Shown in pieces: positions 1 through 6,837 of a stretch of DNA of 12,889 bases. The translations under genes and the position numbers were made by a program. Positions within the stretch are counted from its first letter, which is position 1, and each line of letters starts with the position of its first letter. Below the pieces are notes generated by a model that searched no databases, was not told the DNA's origin, and saw only the letters and a program-made list of their open reading frames with translations. The DNA comes from JABFSM01 sp052389555 (GTDB lineage Bacteria; Gemmatimonadota; Gemmatimonadetes; Gemmatimonadales; GWC2-71-9), in contig JBQTHV010000202.1 of NCBI GenBank assembly GCA_052389555.1, forward strand, positions 1 through 12,889. Direction: 5' to 3'.

Positions 1-525
1 GTCGTAGGGATTCATGCTGTAACCGACCAGCGCGTTGTAGTTGGCCGGCATCCCGCTGGCCACCCAGTTGGCCAGCTCCGTAAGGGAGGTCTTGGCGATG
101 ATGATCGCGCCGGCATCGGTCAGGTTCTTGACCAGGGTTGCCTCGTAGGGTGGCACCAGGCCGTCGAAGGCGAGCGCGCCTCCCGTCGTGGGCATGTCGG
201 TGGTATGGATATTGTCCTTGAGCGCGATGGGAATCCCGTGCAGCGGCCCGCGGATTCTCCGCGCCCGCCGCTCCCGGTCCCGTTCCTCGGCGATTTCGAG
301 GGCCCGCGGGTTAACGGTCATGATCGCGTTCAGCCGGTCCTCGTAGAGCGCGATGCGGGTGAGGGACTGCTGCACGATTTCGCGCGAGGTGATCCGGCCC
401 TGTTCCATCGCCGTGCGCATCTCGGCGATGGAGGCTTCGACCACCGTGAATGGCTTGCGGGCTTGATCGCTCACGCCGCCAACCAGCACACCGGTGAGTA
501 CCAGGAGGGGGAAGGGCTTTCGCAT
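1..525 (-). CDS. Secreted amidase, amidase-signature family (3' end outside window)
   Basis: This is the N-terminal 175 residues of an amidase-signature hydrolase; the gene runs off the left edge. Residues 1 to about 22 form a signal peptide (MRKPFPLLVLTGVLVGGVSD), so the enzyme is probably periplasmic or surface-exposed. Residues 27-75 are the usual N-terminal helices. The stretch GPLHGIPIALKDNI (93-106) is the family block around the first member of the Ser-cisSer-Lys triad, with K103 as the catalytic lysine. The segments DAGAIIIAKTSLTELANW (138-154) and YNALVGYSMNPYD lead towards the serine-rich GGSS block, which lies outside the window. The ATG at 525-523 has a short GAGG upstream and is directly followed by the signal peptide. 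Family members cleave carboxylic amides. Secreted versions are often annotated as Glu-tRNA(Gln) amidotransferase subunit A, which the signal peptide argues against. Substrate unknown. Confidence 0.93.
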   Translation of the reverse strand, partial: MRKPFPLLVLTGVLVGGVSDQARKPFTVVEASIAEMRTAMEQGRITSREIVQQSLTRIALYEDRLNAIMTVNPRALEIAEERDRERRARRIRGPLHGIPIALKDNIHTTDMPTTGGALAFDGLVPPYEATLVKNLTDAGAIIIAKTSLTELANWVASGMPANYNALVGYSMNPYD

Positions 526-551
526 GGCGCCTCGATGATGTCGCGGAGCCT

Positions 552-580
552 AATATGGCTCGCGCCAGCAGGGCTGCCAA
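552..580 (-). promoter_or_regulatory. Candidate sigma70-type promoter for the amidase gene
   Basis: On the minus strand, TTGGCA (580-575, five of six matches to TTGACA) is followed after exactly 17 bases by CATATT (557-552, four of six to TATAAT). Transcription would begin about 20 bases before the amidase ATG at 525. The spacing and the AT-rich -10 in a GC-rich background support it; the -10 match is only moderate. The rest of the 136-base gap up to 661 shows no gene. Confidence 0.4.
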
Positions 581-661
581 CTCGGTAGCAACGGCCGCCG
601 GGGCGGGACTGGTCCTCGGCAACCGAATGCAACCTCGCCGCGTCCTATTACGTAGTCACCC

Positions 662-875
662 ATGACCCAGCTGGTGGTTCAGACTTTGCCCCGAGCCCGA
701 ATCGGACATTACCCTGCCCTGCTCTGCCTGGGCCTAGGTCTCTTGTCGACGACTACCATCGAGGCCCAACGATCTCGAGGCACCGCGATCGTCCGGGGCA
801 CCGTTGTCACCGGTCAGGACCAACCGATCGAGCTCGCCGTGATCGAGCTCCGAGTCCGCCGCGATTCGAGCGACC
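662..875 (+). pseudogene. N-terminal fragment of the TonB-type outer membrane protein, cut off by a frameshift
   Basis: From the ATG at 662 the frame encodes a signal peptide (hydrophobic core PALLCLGLGLLSTTT, likely cleavage after IEAQ, residues 18-36). It continues into the first strands of a carboxypeptidase-regulatory-like domain (GTAIVRGTVVTGQDQPIELA), then leaves the expected sequence near base 850. The continuation of the same fold, TMTNAAGRFQLDSIADG, lies in the frame of the downstream gene (876-3107). Dropping one of the two C bases at 850-851 joins them as VIELESAAIRATMTNAAGRF, giving an uninterrupted protein of about 814 residues. The reading in this frame beyond 875 is arginine- and proline-rich shadow sequence. 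A TATTAC at 646-651 could act as a -10 for a nearly leaderless transcript, but no -35 is clear. Confidence 0.7.
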
Positions 876-3107
876 ATGACCAATGCGGCAGGACGATTCC
901 AGCTCGACAGCATCGCGGATGGCGTGTACCACCTGATGATTCGTCAGGTTGGCTTTGCCCCGGCTATGACCCCCGACTTCACTGTCGCGGCAGGCCAGCT
1001 TCGCGACCTCGGCCGGATCCGGATCGAGGCGGTGGCGGTCCGGCTCGCCCCCCTCGAGGTCACCGTCGAGCGGCCCGACGTGGTCTTCGGGGCCGACCGC
1101 ACCGGCTACCTGGTCGAAGCGCTCACGGCTGCCGCCGGCCGAGTGATCACCGACGCGCTGCGGGAGATCCCCGACGTGATCGTGGACCTGGACGGGACGG
1201 TGCGCCTCCGAGGCGCTACGCCGACGATCTTCATCAACGGCCGCCCCGCGCCCATGCAAGGGGACCAGGTCCTCGTCTTCCTGCAGAACTTCCCTGCCGA
1301 CCGAATCGAGCGGATCGAGGTGCTCGATGCACCGCCGGCGCGCTTCAGCGCCGAGGGGGCAAGCGGGGTCATCAACATCGTCTTGAGGGAAGGGGTCGAG
1401 CTGGGCCTCACCGGCTCGGTAGCGGTCTCCGCCGGCACCCGCGATCAGTACAGCCTGACCAGCCAGGCCACCCTGCATCGGGGGAAGCTCATGGCCAACG
1501 GGGGCCTGACCGCCCGGTGGAGCGATATGGAGAATGCCGACTTCACGCTCCGCCAGAACCTGCTGACCAGCCCGATCACCTACCTCCAGCAGGACGCCCG
1601 CTCCAGCCGCTCGAGCGGCAATGGGGGAACCTTCGTGGACCTCCGCTACGAGGTGTCGCCGAAATCCCGATTCTTTGGCCGCTTCTTCGGCAACCTGAAC
1701 GGCGACGACCGGAATGGCCGCACCGAGACCGCCCATCTGGACGAGCTTCGAGACGCGACGCTCCAGTATGACCGCCTGAGCCGGCAGGACGGGCATGGCA
1801 GGTCCGCGGACCTCCGGGTGGGCTACCAGCGAACCTGGATCCCCGAGCGCCATACCTTCGAGATCGAAACGGGCGCGAGCTACAACACCAACCGGAACAC
1901 CACGCGCGAGGAGATCGCGGCAGACTCGACCTCCCTCGGCGATGAGCTCTTGCCGCCCTGGCGTACCGACCGCGAGAGCGGAAGCAGGAACCGCGGGTTA
2001 GGGTTCGAGATTGACTATGTGCGACCGTTCGGCAAACAGGGCACCATCCAGGTCGGCACCACCCTCCGCCGCACCAGTTCCCGGGAGGACCAGGCGACCA
2101 GTCTCATCGAGACCCCCAACCCGGAGTCCCCCCGCCAGCTCGACCTCCGGGAGACCGAACGGGTCCAGCGCACCGGGTCGGCCTACCTCACCTTGCAGCG
2201 CCGCGTCGGGAAAGTCGGCGTCGTGGCCGGGCTCCGCGGCGAGTGGGTGGTGGACCGCATCGAGCTGCCGCGCGGCGAGCGCATCGATCGCGACGAGACC
2301 AACCTGTTTCCCAGCCTCAGCCTGAACTGGACTCCGCGCCAGCGGCTGTCCTTCCGGGTAAGCTTCTCCCAGCGGGTGGGCCGTCCCGGGCTCTCGGTCC
2401 TCGATCCGACCGATCGTTCCACCGATCCGCTCAATCGGCTGGTGGGTAATCCCGACATCAAGTCGTCCCTAACCCGCAACATCTCGCTCGGCTTCAACTC
2501 GGCCGGCCGGCTGGGCCAGGTGTCGCTCGGCCCCTACTGGAACCGGACGACCGACGGCTGGGAGCGGGTGACGACGGTCGATTCCACCGGAGTCTCCACC
2601 TCCCGATACGAGAACCTCACCTCCCGCACCAACCTGGGTGCCAGCCTGAACCTCAGCCCTCCCCGGGTCTGGGGATGGACCGTGCGGGTTAACTTCAGCG
2701 CAGCGCGATCGACGCTCGAAGGAAGTCTCCGTCCGGAAGGGCTGGCCGATGGGCAGGTCCGCTGGTCGGTTGGCGGCAATCTCTCCGGCCCGGTCATTCG
2801 GGGAATCATGGCGCAGGGGACCTTCGGCTACGAGCCGGGGCGCGACCTGGTGCAGGGCCGCACCTCGGGCCAGTGGCGGGCCGATTTCAACTTCCGCTAT
2901 CGCCTCATGAACAACCGCACGACGCTCAACCTCCGGGTCCAGGACCCGTTCGCGCTGCGGCGCACCACTCAGGAGATCCGCGACCCGTCGGTCATCCAGA
3001 GCTCGCGCAGTCGGGTGACCACGCGGAGCCTGAGGGTAAACGTGTCCTATTCGTTTGGGGCACGCGGGAGAGGACCGGATGGGGCTCCCCGCGCCATGGA
3101 TCACTAG
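876..3107 (+). CDS. TonB-dependent-receptor-like outer membrane beta-barrel protein, main part
   Basis: Beginning at the ATG at 876 are the end of a carboxypeptidase-regulatory-like domain (residues 1-60, with GRFQLDSIADGVYHL and IRQVGFAP) and a TonB-receptor plug-like domain (about 80-172). The plug includes RLRGATPTIFINGRPAP, DRIERIEVLDAPPARFSAEG and SGVINIVLREG. A long barrel (about 175-743) follows, with alternating strands rich in aromatic and charged residues, ending LRVNVSYSFGARGRG. This order matches the outer membrane beta-barrel family related to SusC/TonB receptors. Such proteins take up ligands across the outer membrane using TonB energy; the ligand is unknown. Read alone, this ORF has no signal peptide. 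The true start is most likely at 662 in another frame, separated by a one-base shift near 850. The remaining 743 codons are intact, so the break is recent or an error in the sequence. Confidence 0.85.
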   Translation: MTNAAGRFQLDSIADGVYHLMIRQVGFAPAMTPDFTVAAGQLRDLGRIRIEAVAVRLAPLEVTVERPDVVFGADRTGYLVEALTAAAGRVITDALREIPDVIVDLDGTVRLRGATPTIFINGRPAPMQGDQVLVFLQNFPADRIERIEVLDAPPARFSAEGASGVINIVLREGVELGLTGSVAVSAGTRDQYSLTSQATLHRGKLMANGGLTARWSDMENADFTLRQNLLTSPITYLQQDARSSRSSGNGGTFVDLRYEVSPKSRFFGRFFGNLNGDDRNGRTETAHLDELRDATLQYDRLSRQDGHGRSADLRVGYQRTWIPERHTFEIETGASYNTNRNTTREEIAADSTSLGDELLPPWRTDRESGSRNRGLGFEIDYVRPFGKQGTIQVGTTLRRTSSREDQATSLIETPNPESPRQLDLRETERVQRTGSAYLTLQRRVGKVGVVAGLRGEWVVDRIELPRGERIDRDETNLFPSLSLNWTPRQRLSFRVSFSQRVGRPGLSVLDPTDRSTDPLNRLVGNPDIKSSLTRNISLGFNSAGRLGQVSLGPYWNRTTDGWERVTTVDSTGVSTSRYENLTSRTNLGASLNLSPPRVWGWTVRVNFSAARSTLEGSLRPEGLADGQVRWSVGGNLSGPVIRGIMAQGTFGYEPGRDLVQGRTSGQWRADFNFRYRLMNNRTTLNLRVQDPFALRRTTQEIRDPSVIQSSRSRVTTRSLRVNVSYSFGARGRGPDGAPRAMDH

Positions 3108-3131
3108 GAATCCCAGGGCCCTCGAAGGGGC

Positions 3132-3376
3132 TCAGGACTGGTCCTTCCGGGTGACAATCCTGATGATGCCGTTCTTACCCCGCTCGCCGAGCAGAAGCTC
3201 CGCCTTCGGCCCCTTGATCACTTCGATCGACTCGACCCGCTTCAAGATGGCGAGGTTCGGCCGCCTGGTCTGGATGGGGAGGTTCGAGCCGATGGGGCTG
3301 GTGGTACATCAGTCTGGCACGCCAGCAGGATGAGCGAAACAGCAACGGCTCCCAGCCCGATAGGCCGCGAGGGGAT
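3132..3376 (-). pseudogene. Remnant of a small TonB-plug-domain lipoprotein
   Basis: The minus strand from 3308 to 3132 encodes NLAILKRVESIEVIKGP, then KAELLLGERGKNGIIRIVTR, then KDQS and a stop. This is a clear second half of a TonB plug domain (the IESIEVIKG...YGxRGxNGVI signature). A stop at 3311-3309 lies just upstream in that frame. In a neighbouring frame (about 3376-3296) the strand encodes SRPIGLGAVAVSLILLAC, a lipoprotein signal peptide with an LLAC lipobox and Cys codon at 3319-3317. Together these look like one short plug lipoprotein of about 80 residues, broken by one lost base (or two gained) near 3300. No ATG, GTG or TTG precedes the lipobox; an ATC at 3376-3374 sits where a start would fit. 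The remnant is convergent with the barrel gene and divergent from the amidohydrolase. The rest of 3108-3441 shows no other gene. Confidence 0.6.
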
Positions 3377-3441
3377 CCCGAACTCGCGGACCCGGGAACG
3401 AGTAGAATTAGGGTCAACCCAGTCCGGATCCGGAGCTTCCC

Positions 3442-5079
3442 ATGCGGCTCGTCACCCTGCGCTCTTGGCGGAATCGTCTCGCGGCGTTGGCTCTCGGGGC
3501 CATCGTCCTCCCATCGACTCCCGGGCAGGCTCAGTCGAGCGACTCGGCGATCAAGCCCGCGCCTAACCGCCCGGCCGGCGAAGGCGAGGGGCCGTTCCAG
3601 CGCCTCATCATCCGCGGCGCGACCCTGATCGACGGCACCGGGGGCCCGCCCCGGGGTCCGGTCGATATCGTCGTCGAACGAAACCGCATCACCCAGGTGG
3701 CCGGTGTGGGTTACCCCCGGGTACCCATCGACAGCGCTCGGCGTCCTCGAAACGCCACCCGGGAGATCGACGCCGCAGGGATGTATGTCCTGCCCGGCTT
3801 CATCGATCTGCACGTGCACCAGGGCACCCCGCAGAAGGCACCGGAGGCCGAGTATTACAACAAGCTGTGGCTGGCGCACGGGATCACCTCCGTCCGCGGC
3901 GTACCGTTCGGGCGGCTCGAATGGTCTCTCCGGGAAAAAGCTCGCAGCGCCCGCAACGAGATCACCGCCCCGCGCTACTGGGTATATCAGCGTCCCGGCA
4001 CCGGCTGGAATCAGGGGCCCGTGCGCACGCCCGAGCAGGCCAGGGCGTGGGTGCAATGGCTCGCCAAACAGGGCGCCGATGGCCTCAAGCTCGGCGCCGA
4101 ACGGCCGAGCATCATGGCGGCGCTGCTCGCCGAAGCCAAGAAGCTGGGCCTCGGCAGCACGGCGCATCTGGCCCAGACCGGGGTCGCGCAGATGAACGCG
4201 CTCGACGCCGCGCGCCTCGGGCTCGGTGCAGTGACTCACTTCTACGGGATCTTCGAGTCGATGTACCAAGGGACCGACGTGCAGCCCTGGCCCGCCGACA
4301 TGAACTACAACGACGAACAGCACCGGTTCGGACAGGTGGCCCGTCAGTGGAGTCTGGTCAAGCCCCACGGGGAGAAGTGGAACGCGTTCCTCAAGGAGCT
4401 CAAGCAGCTCGACGTGACCCTCGACCCCACCATGACGACCTACCTCACCGGCCGCGACGTGGCCAAGCGGATGGCCGCGCCCTGGCACGAGAAATACACC
4501 CTGCCGACGTTGTGGGACTACTACACCTCGAGCCGGTCCAACCACGGTTCGTATTTCTACTACTGGACCACCTGGGACGAAGTTGCCTGGAAGAACTTCT
4601 ACCGGGTTTGGATGGAGTTCGTCAACGAGTACAAGAACATGGGCGGGCGGGTTACCCCGAGCTCGGATGCCGGCTTCATCTACAACACGCCGGGCTTCTC
4701 GACCATCGAGGAACTGGAGCTCTTCCAGGAAGCCGGCTTCCACCCGCTCGAGGTGATCCGCAGCGCCACACTTCACGCCGCGGAGACGCTCTACCAGCCG
4801 CTCGGGAAAGAGCCCGAGATCGGGCTGGTGCGCGAGGGGATGCTCGCGGACCTCGTGATCGTTCCCGAGAACCCGATCGAGAATCTCAAAGTGCTCTACG
4901 GCACCGGCTGGTTCCGGCTCAACGACCAGACCGGCAAGGTGGATCGGGTCGGTGGCATTCGGTACACCATCAAAGACGGTATCGTCTTCGACGCGCGAAG
5001 GCTGCTCGAAGACGTGGGGCGGATGGTCGAAGCACAGAAGAAGCAGCGGATGGCGGCGGGCGCCGGGTCGCGAAACTAG
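3442..5079 (+). CDS. Exported metal-dependent amidohydrolase
   Basis: A 545-residue protein of the amidohydrolase superfamily. Residues 1-30 are a signal peptide ending in GQAQ. A small beta-sandwich part follows (LIIRGATLIDGTGGPPRGP, 55-73), then the TIM barrel. Expected metal ligands can be seen: H124 and H126 in GFIDLHVHQGTP, K216 in GADGLKLGAE (likely the carboxylated bridging lysine), H242 in STAHLAQTG, H266 in AVTHFYGIF, and D409 in TPSSDAGFIYN. The C-terminal GLVREGMLADLVIV (461-474) is the strand returning to the sandwich domain. The set suggests a binuclear site like that of imidazolonepropionase- and prolidase-type members; substrate not deducible. The start is fixed by GGAG at 3432-3435, six bases before the ATG, and by the signal peptide. 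A TAGAAT at 3403-3408 may be a -10 box, but no -35 is evident. The TPR gene follows after 9 bases. Confidence 0.93.
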   Translation: MRLVTLRSWRNRLAALALGAIVLPSTPGQAQSSDSAIKPAPNRPAGEGEGPFQRLIIRGATLIDGTGGPPRGPVDIVVERNRITQVAGVGYPRVPIDSARRPRNATREIDAAGMYVLPGFIDLHVHQGTPQKAPEAEYYNKLWLAHGITSVRGVPFGRLEWSLREKARSARNEITAPRYWVYQRPGTGWNQGPVRTPEQARAWVQWLAKQGADGLKLGAERPSIMAALLAEAKKLGLGSTAHLAQTGVAQMNALDAARLGLGAVTHFYGIFESMYQGTDVQPWPADMNYNDEQHRFGQVARQWSLVKPHGEKWNAFLKELKQLDVTLDPTMTTYLTGRDVAKRMAAPWHEKYTLPTLWDYYTSSRSNHGSYFYYWTTWDEVAWKNFYRVWMEFVNEYKNMGGRVTPSSDAGFIYNTPGFSTIEELELFQEAGFHPLEVIRSATLHAAETLYQPLGKEPEIGLVREGMLADLVIVPENPIENLKVLYGTGWFRLNDQTGKVDRVGGIRYTIKDGIVFDARRLLEDVGRMVEAQKKQRMAAGAGSRN

Positions 5080-5088
5080 AATTCCCCA

Positions 5089-6675
5089 ATGCTTCGACGC
5101 TTCCGCCTCTGCTTTGCTGCCTTGGGATTCGCGCTGGCTTCGGCGGGGGCCGCACAGCACGAGGGTCATGCCGGCAAGCTCGGCACCGTAGTTTTCCCGA
5201 ACTCCGGGAAGCCAACCGCCCAAGCTCCCTTTCTCCGCGGCGTTGCTCTCCTTCACAGCTTCGAGTACCAACCAGCAGCCCGGGCTTTTCGGGAGGCCCA
5301 GGCCACCGATCCCGGTTTCGCGCTGGCGTATTGGGGCGAGGCGCTGACGTACAGTCACGTGCTCTGGCGGGAGGAGAACCTCGCGGCTTCGCGCGCGGCC
5401 TTGCACCGGCTCGCTGCGACGCCGGCCGAGCGCCTGGCCCGGGCCGGAACCGGTCCGGAGCGCTCCTTCGGAGCGGTGGTCGAGGCGTTCTATGCCGACG
5501 GGTCGCTCCCCGATAGGGTACGCGCCTATGCCGACGCGATGCGGCGCCATGTGCAGGCGGCCGCCGGCGACCCGGAGGCAGCCGCGTTCGCCGCCCATGC
5601 CCTCATGCTGGCCGCGAATCTTTCGACCGCGGAGCGCGCTACCCTAACCCGGGAAGCGATCGAGCTGGCCCAACGAGTGGCCCGCCGGAATCCCGATCAT
5701 CCCGGCGCAGTACACTATCTCATCCACCTCTACGACACGCCCGGGATGGCGGCCCTGGGGCTCGCGTTTGCGCGGGCGTACGATCGGATCGCGCCGGCGG
5801 CCGAGCACGCGCTTCACATGCCGTCGCACATTTATCTCCAGCTTGGCCTTTGGGAAGAAGTGGTCAATTCCAATGAGCGTCCCTGGGCCGCGTCTCGCGC
5901 TGAGCCAGGCCGAGCCGACTGGCACGCGTTCGCGTGGCTGCAGTACGCCTATCTGCGGCAAGGCCGCTGGGCCGACGCGCGAGGCCTCATCGATAGTGCC
6001 CGGGTCCTAACTCGGGGCCCTTCGGATTCCTACGTTGACGCGCGCTACATCGTGGCTCGGCTGGAGTTTCAGTACGCGGCGGACACCGGCAAATGGCAGC
6101 AGCCGATCGGGTTGCCCGGAGTCGGCAGCGGACCGGTGTCAGATCGGGAGCGGGGATTCGGAGTGTTCGCTCGGTATTGGCGAGCGATCGATGCCGCGCA
6201 ACGCGGGGATCCAGGGCTGGGGTCGGTCGCAGCGCCGTTTCTTGCCATCGCCGACTCGGTTCGGACCGGAACCTTCGGGCCCGAGCGCTCCGCGGTCCAG
6301 GCAAGCAACGCGCTCGTCGTCGGGGCGCTGGTGGCGCGTTCCCGCGGTGACCGGCCCGGATACCTCGCATCGCTGCGAGCGGCGGCCGAGCTCGAGCAGA
6401 AGCTTACCGCCTTTGTCGGTCCCCCCGAACGAGTGTTCGCGCTGGAGCTGCTGGGCGAAGAGTTGATCGCCGAAGGGAGAGCTCCTGAGGCCGTCACGGC
6501 CTACGGCGACGTGCTGAAACTCTGTCCCAACCGCTCCCGTGCGTTGCTCGGCCTTGCCCGCGCCAAGGCTGCCGCAGGTGACCAGGCGGGCGCCGACGAA
6601 GCAACGGCGACCCTGCACGCCAACTGGAAAAGGGCCGACCCGGACGCCCTGGCGCTCACGAAGCGTGGATCCTAG
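5089..6675 (+). CDS. Exported tetratricopeptide-repeat protein
   Basis: A 528-residue secreted TPR protein. Residues 1-22 form a signal peptide (MLRRFRLCFAALGFALASAG, cleavage near AAQ). TPR-like helical pairs begin at about 45 (FLRGVALLHSFEY, AFREAQATDPGFALAYWGEA), and a clear final repeat lies at about 465-510 (EGRAPEAVTAYGDVLKLCPN). Between them is a histidine-rich region with HPGAVHYLIHLYDTP (204-218, H204, H209, H213) and HALHMPSHIYLQLG (240-253, H240, H243, H247). From memory, this pattern recurs in a family of uncharacterised bacterial TPR proteins of similar length. No enzymatic function is established that I know of. The gene starts 9 bases after the amidohydrolase stop with no clear Shine-Dalgarno sequence, so it is probably co-transcribed with it. 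A role in organising periplasmic proteins or binding a ligand is inference. Confidence 0.85.
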   Translation: MLRRFRLCFAALGFALASAGAAQHEGHAGKLGTVVFPNSGKPTAQAPFLRGVALLHSFEYQPAARAFREAQATDPGFALAYWGEALTYSHVLWREENLAASRAALHRLAATPAERLARAGTGPERSFGAVVEAFYADGSLPDRVRAYADAMRRHVQAAAGDPEAAAFAAHALMLAANLSTAERATLTREAIELAQRVARRNPDHPGAVHYLIHLYDTPGMAALGLAFARAYDRIAPAAEHALHMPSHIYLQLGLWEEVVNSNERPWAASRAEPGRADWHAFAWLQYAYLRQGRWADARGLIDSARVLTRGPSDSYVDARYIVARLEFQYAADTGKWQQPIGLPGVGSGPVSDRERGFGVFARYWRAIDAAQRGDPGLGSVAAPFLAIADSVRTGTFGPERSAVQASNALVVGALVARSRGDRPGYLASLRAAAELEQKLTAFVGPPERVFALELLGEELIAEGRAPEAVTAYGDVLKLCPNRSRALLGLARAKAAAGDQAGADEATATLHANWKRADPDALALTKRGS

Positions 6676-6724
6676 GAGTTTTGTGGCACCGGCTCGGCGC
6701 TGCCCTTCCCGCAACCGCCGGAAC

Positions 6725-6823
6725 ATGAGACAGGCCAACGACATCTGTCAGGGCACAAATCTTGACACGCTCCAGCATGAGCATCACGCGCGCCCACGGG
6801 CGGGCGCCCCGGTCAATATCTGA
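6725..6823 (+). CDS. Possible histidine-containing leader peptide upstream of hisG
   Basis: This 32-codon ORF starts at the ATG at 6725 and stops with TGA at 6821-6823, five bases before the hisG ribosome binding site. It encodes LQHEHHARPRAG in its second half, with three histidines in four residues at positions 18-21. A GC hairpin follows the His codons: GCGCCC (6790-6795) pairs with GGGCGC (6802-6807) around a six-base loop. Enteric his operons use a His-rich leader peptide for attenuation, so the location is suggestive. Against it: only three His codons, no convincing ribosome binding site at 6725, no U-tract after the hairpin, and a TTGACA (6762-6767) inside the ORF. The frame is also the tail of a longer chance ORF. 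Confidence 0.2.
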   Translation: MRQANDICQGTNLDTLQHEHHARPRAGAPVNI

Positions 6824-6827
6824 ACCC

Positions 6828-6833
6828 GAGGAG
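6828..6833 (+). promoter_or_regulatory. Ribosome binding site that sets the hisG start
   Basis: GAGGAG lies four bases before a CTG at 6838. It is the only strong Shine-Dalgarno match in the gap after the TPR gene, and it points to the CTG as the hisG start rather than to the ATG at 6883. The remaining gap sequence (6676-6827) has TTGACA at 6762-6767 without a matching -10 at 16-18 bases, and a TGTCA/TGACA inverted pair (6746-6750 and 6763-6767) of unknown meaning. Confidence 0.6.
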
Positions 6834-6837
6834 ACCC

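Noticed and set aside
876..1771. Continuation of the 662 frame past the shift
   Set aside because: Proline- and arginine-rich shadow; the barrel gene in the neighbouring frame explains this DNA.
3112..3131. Small hairpin CCCT-CGA-AGGG between the convergent stops
   Set aside because: Only four pairs, with no T-run on either side; too weak to call a terminator.
3867..5516. Long open plus-strand frame overlapping the amidohydrolase
   Set aside because: Arginine- and alanine-rich out-of-frame reading; the other frame has a signal peptide and all metal ligands.
3175..5598. Very long open frame on the minus strand (about 807 codons)
   Set aside because: It lies opposite the amidohydrolase and TPR genes, has no recognisable motif and a low-complexity composition; it is an antisense shadow of GC-rich coding sequence.
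6762..6790. Perfect TTGACA as a -35 box for hisG
   Set aside because: At 16-18 bases downstream there is only GC-rich sequence (CACGCG), so no -10 partner; kept only as a note.
6790..6807. GC hairpin as a transcription terminator
   Set aside because: Six GC pairs but no T-run after it (CCCGGTCAATATC), so not a classic intrinsic terminator.
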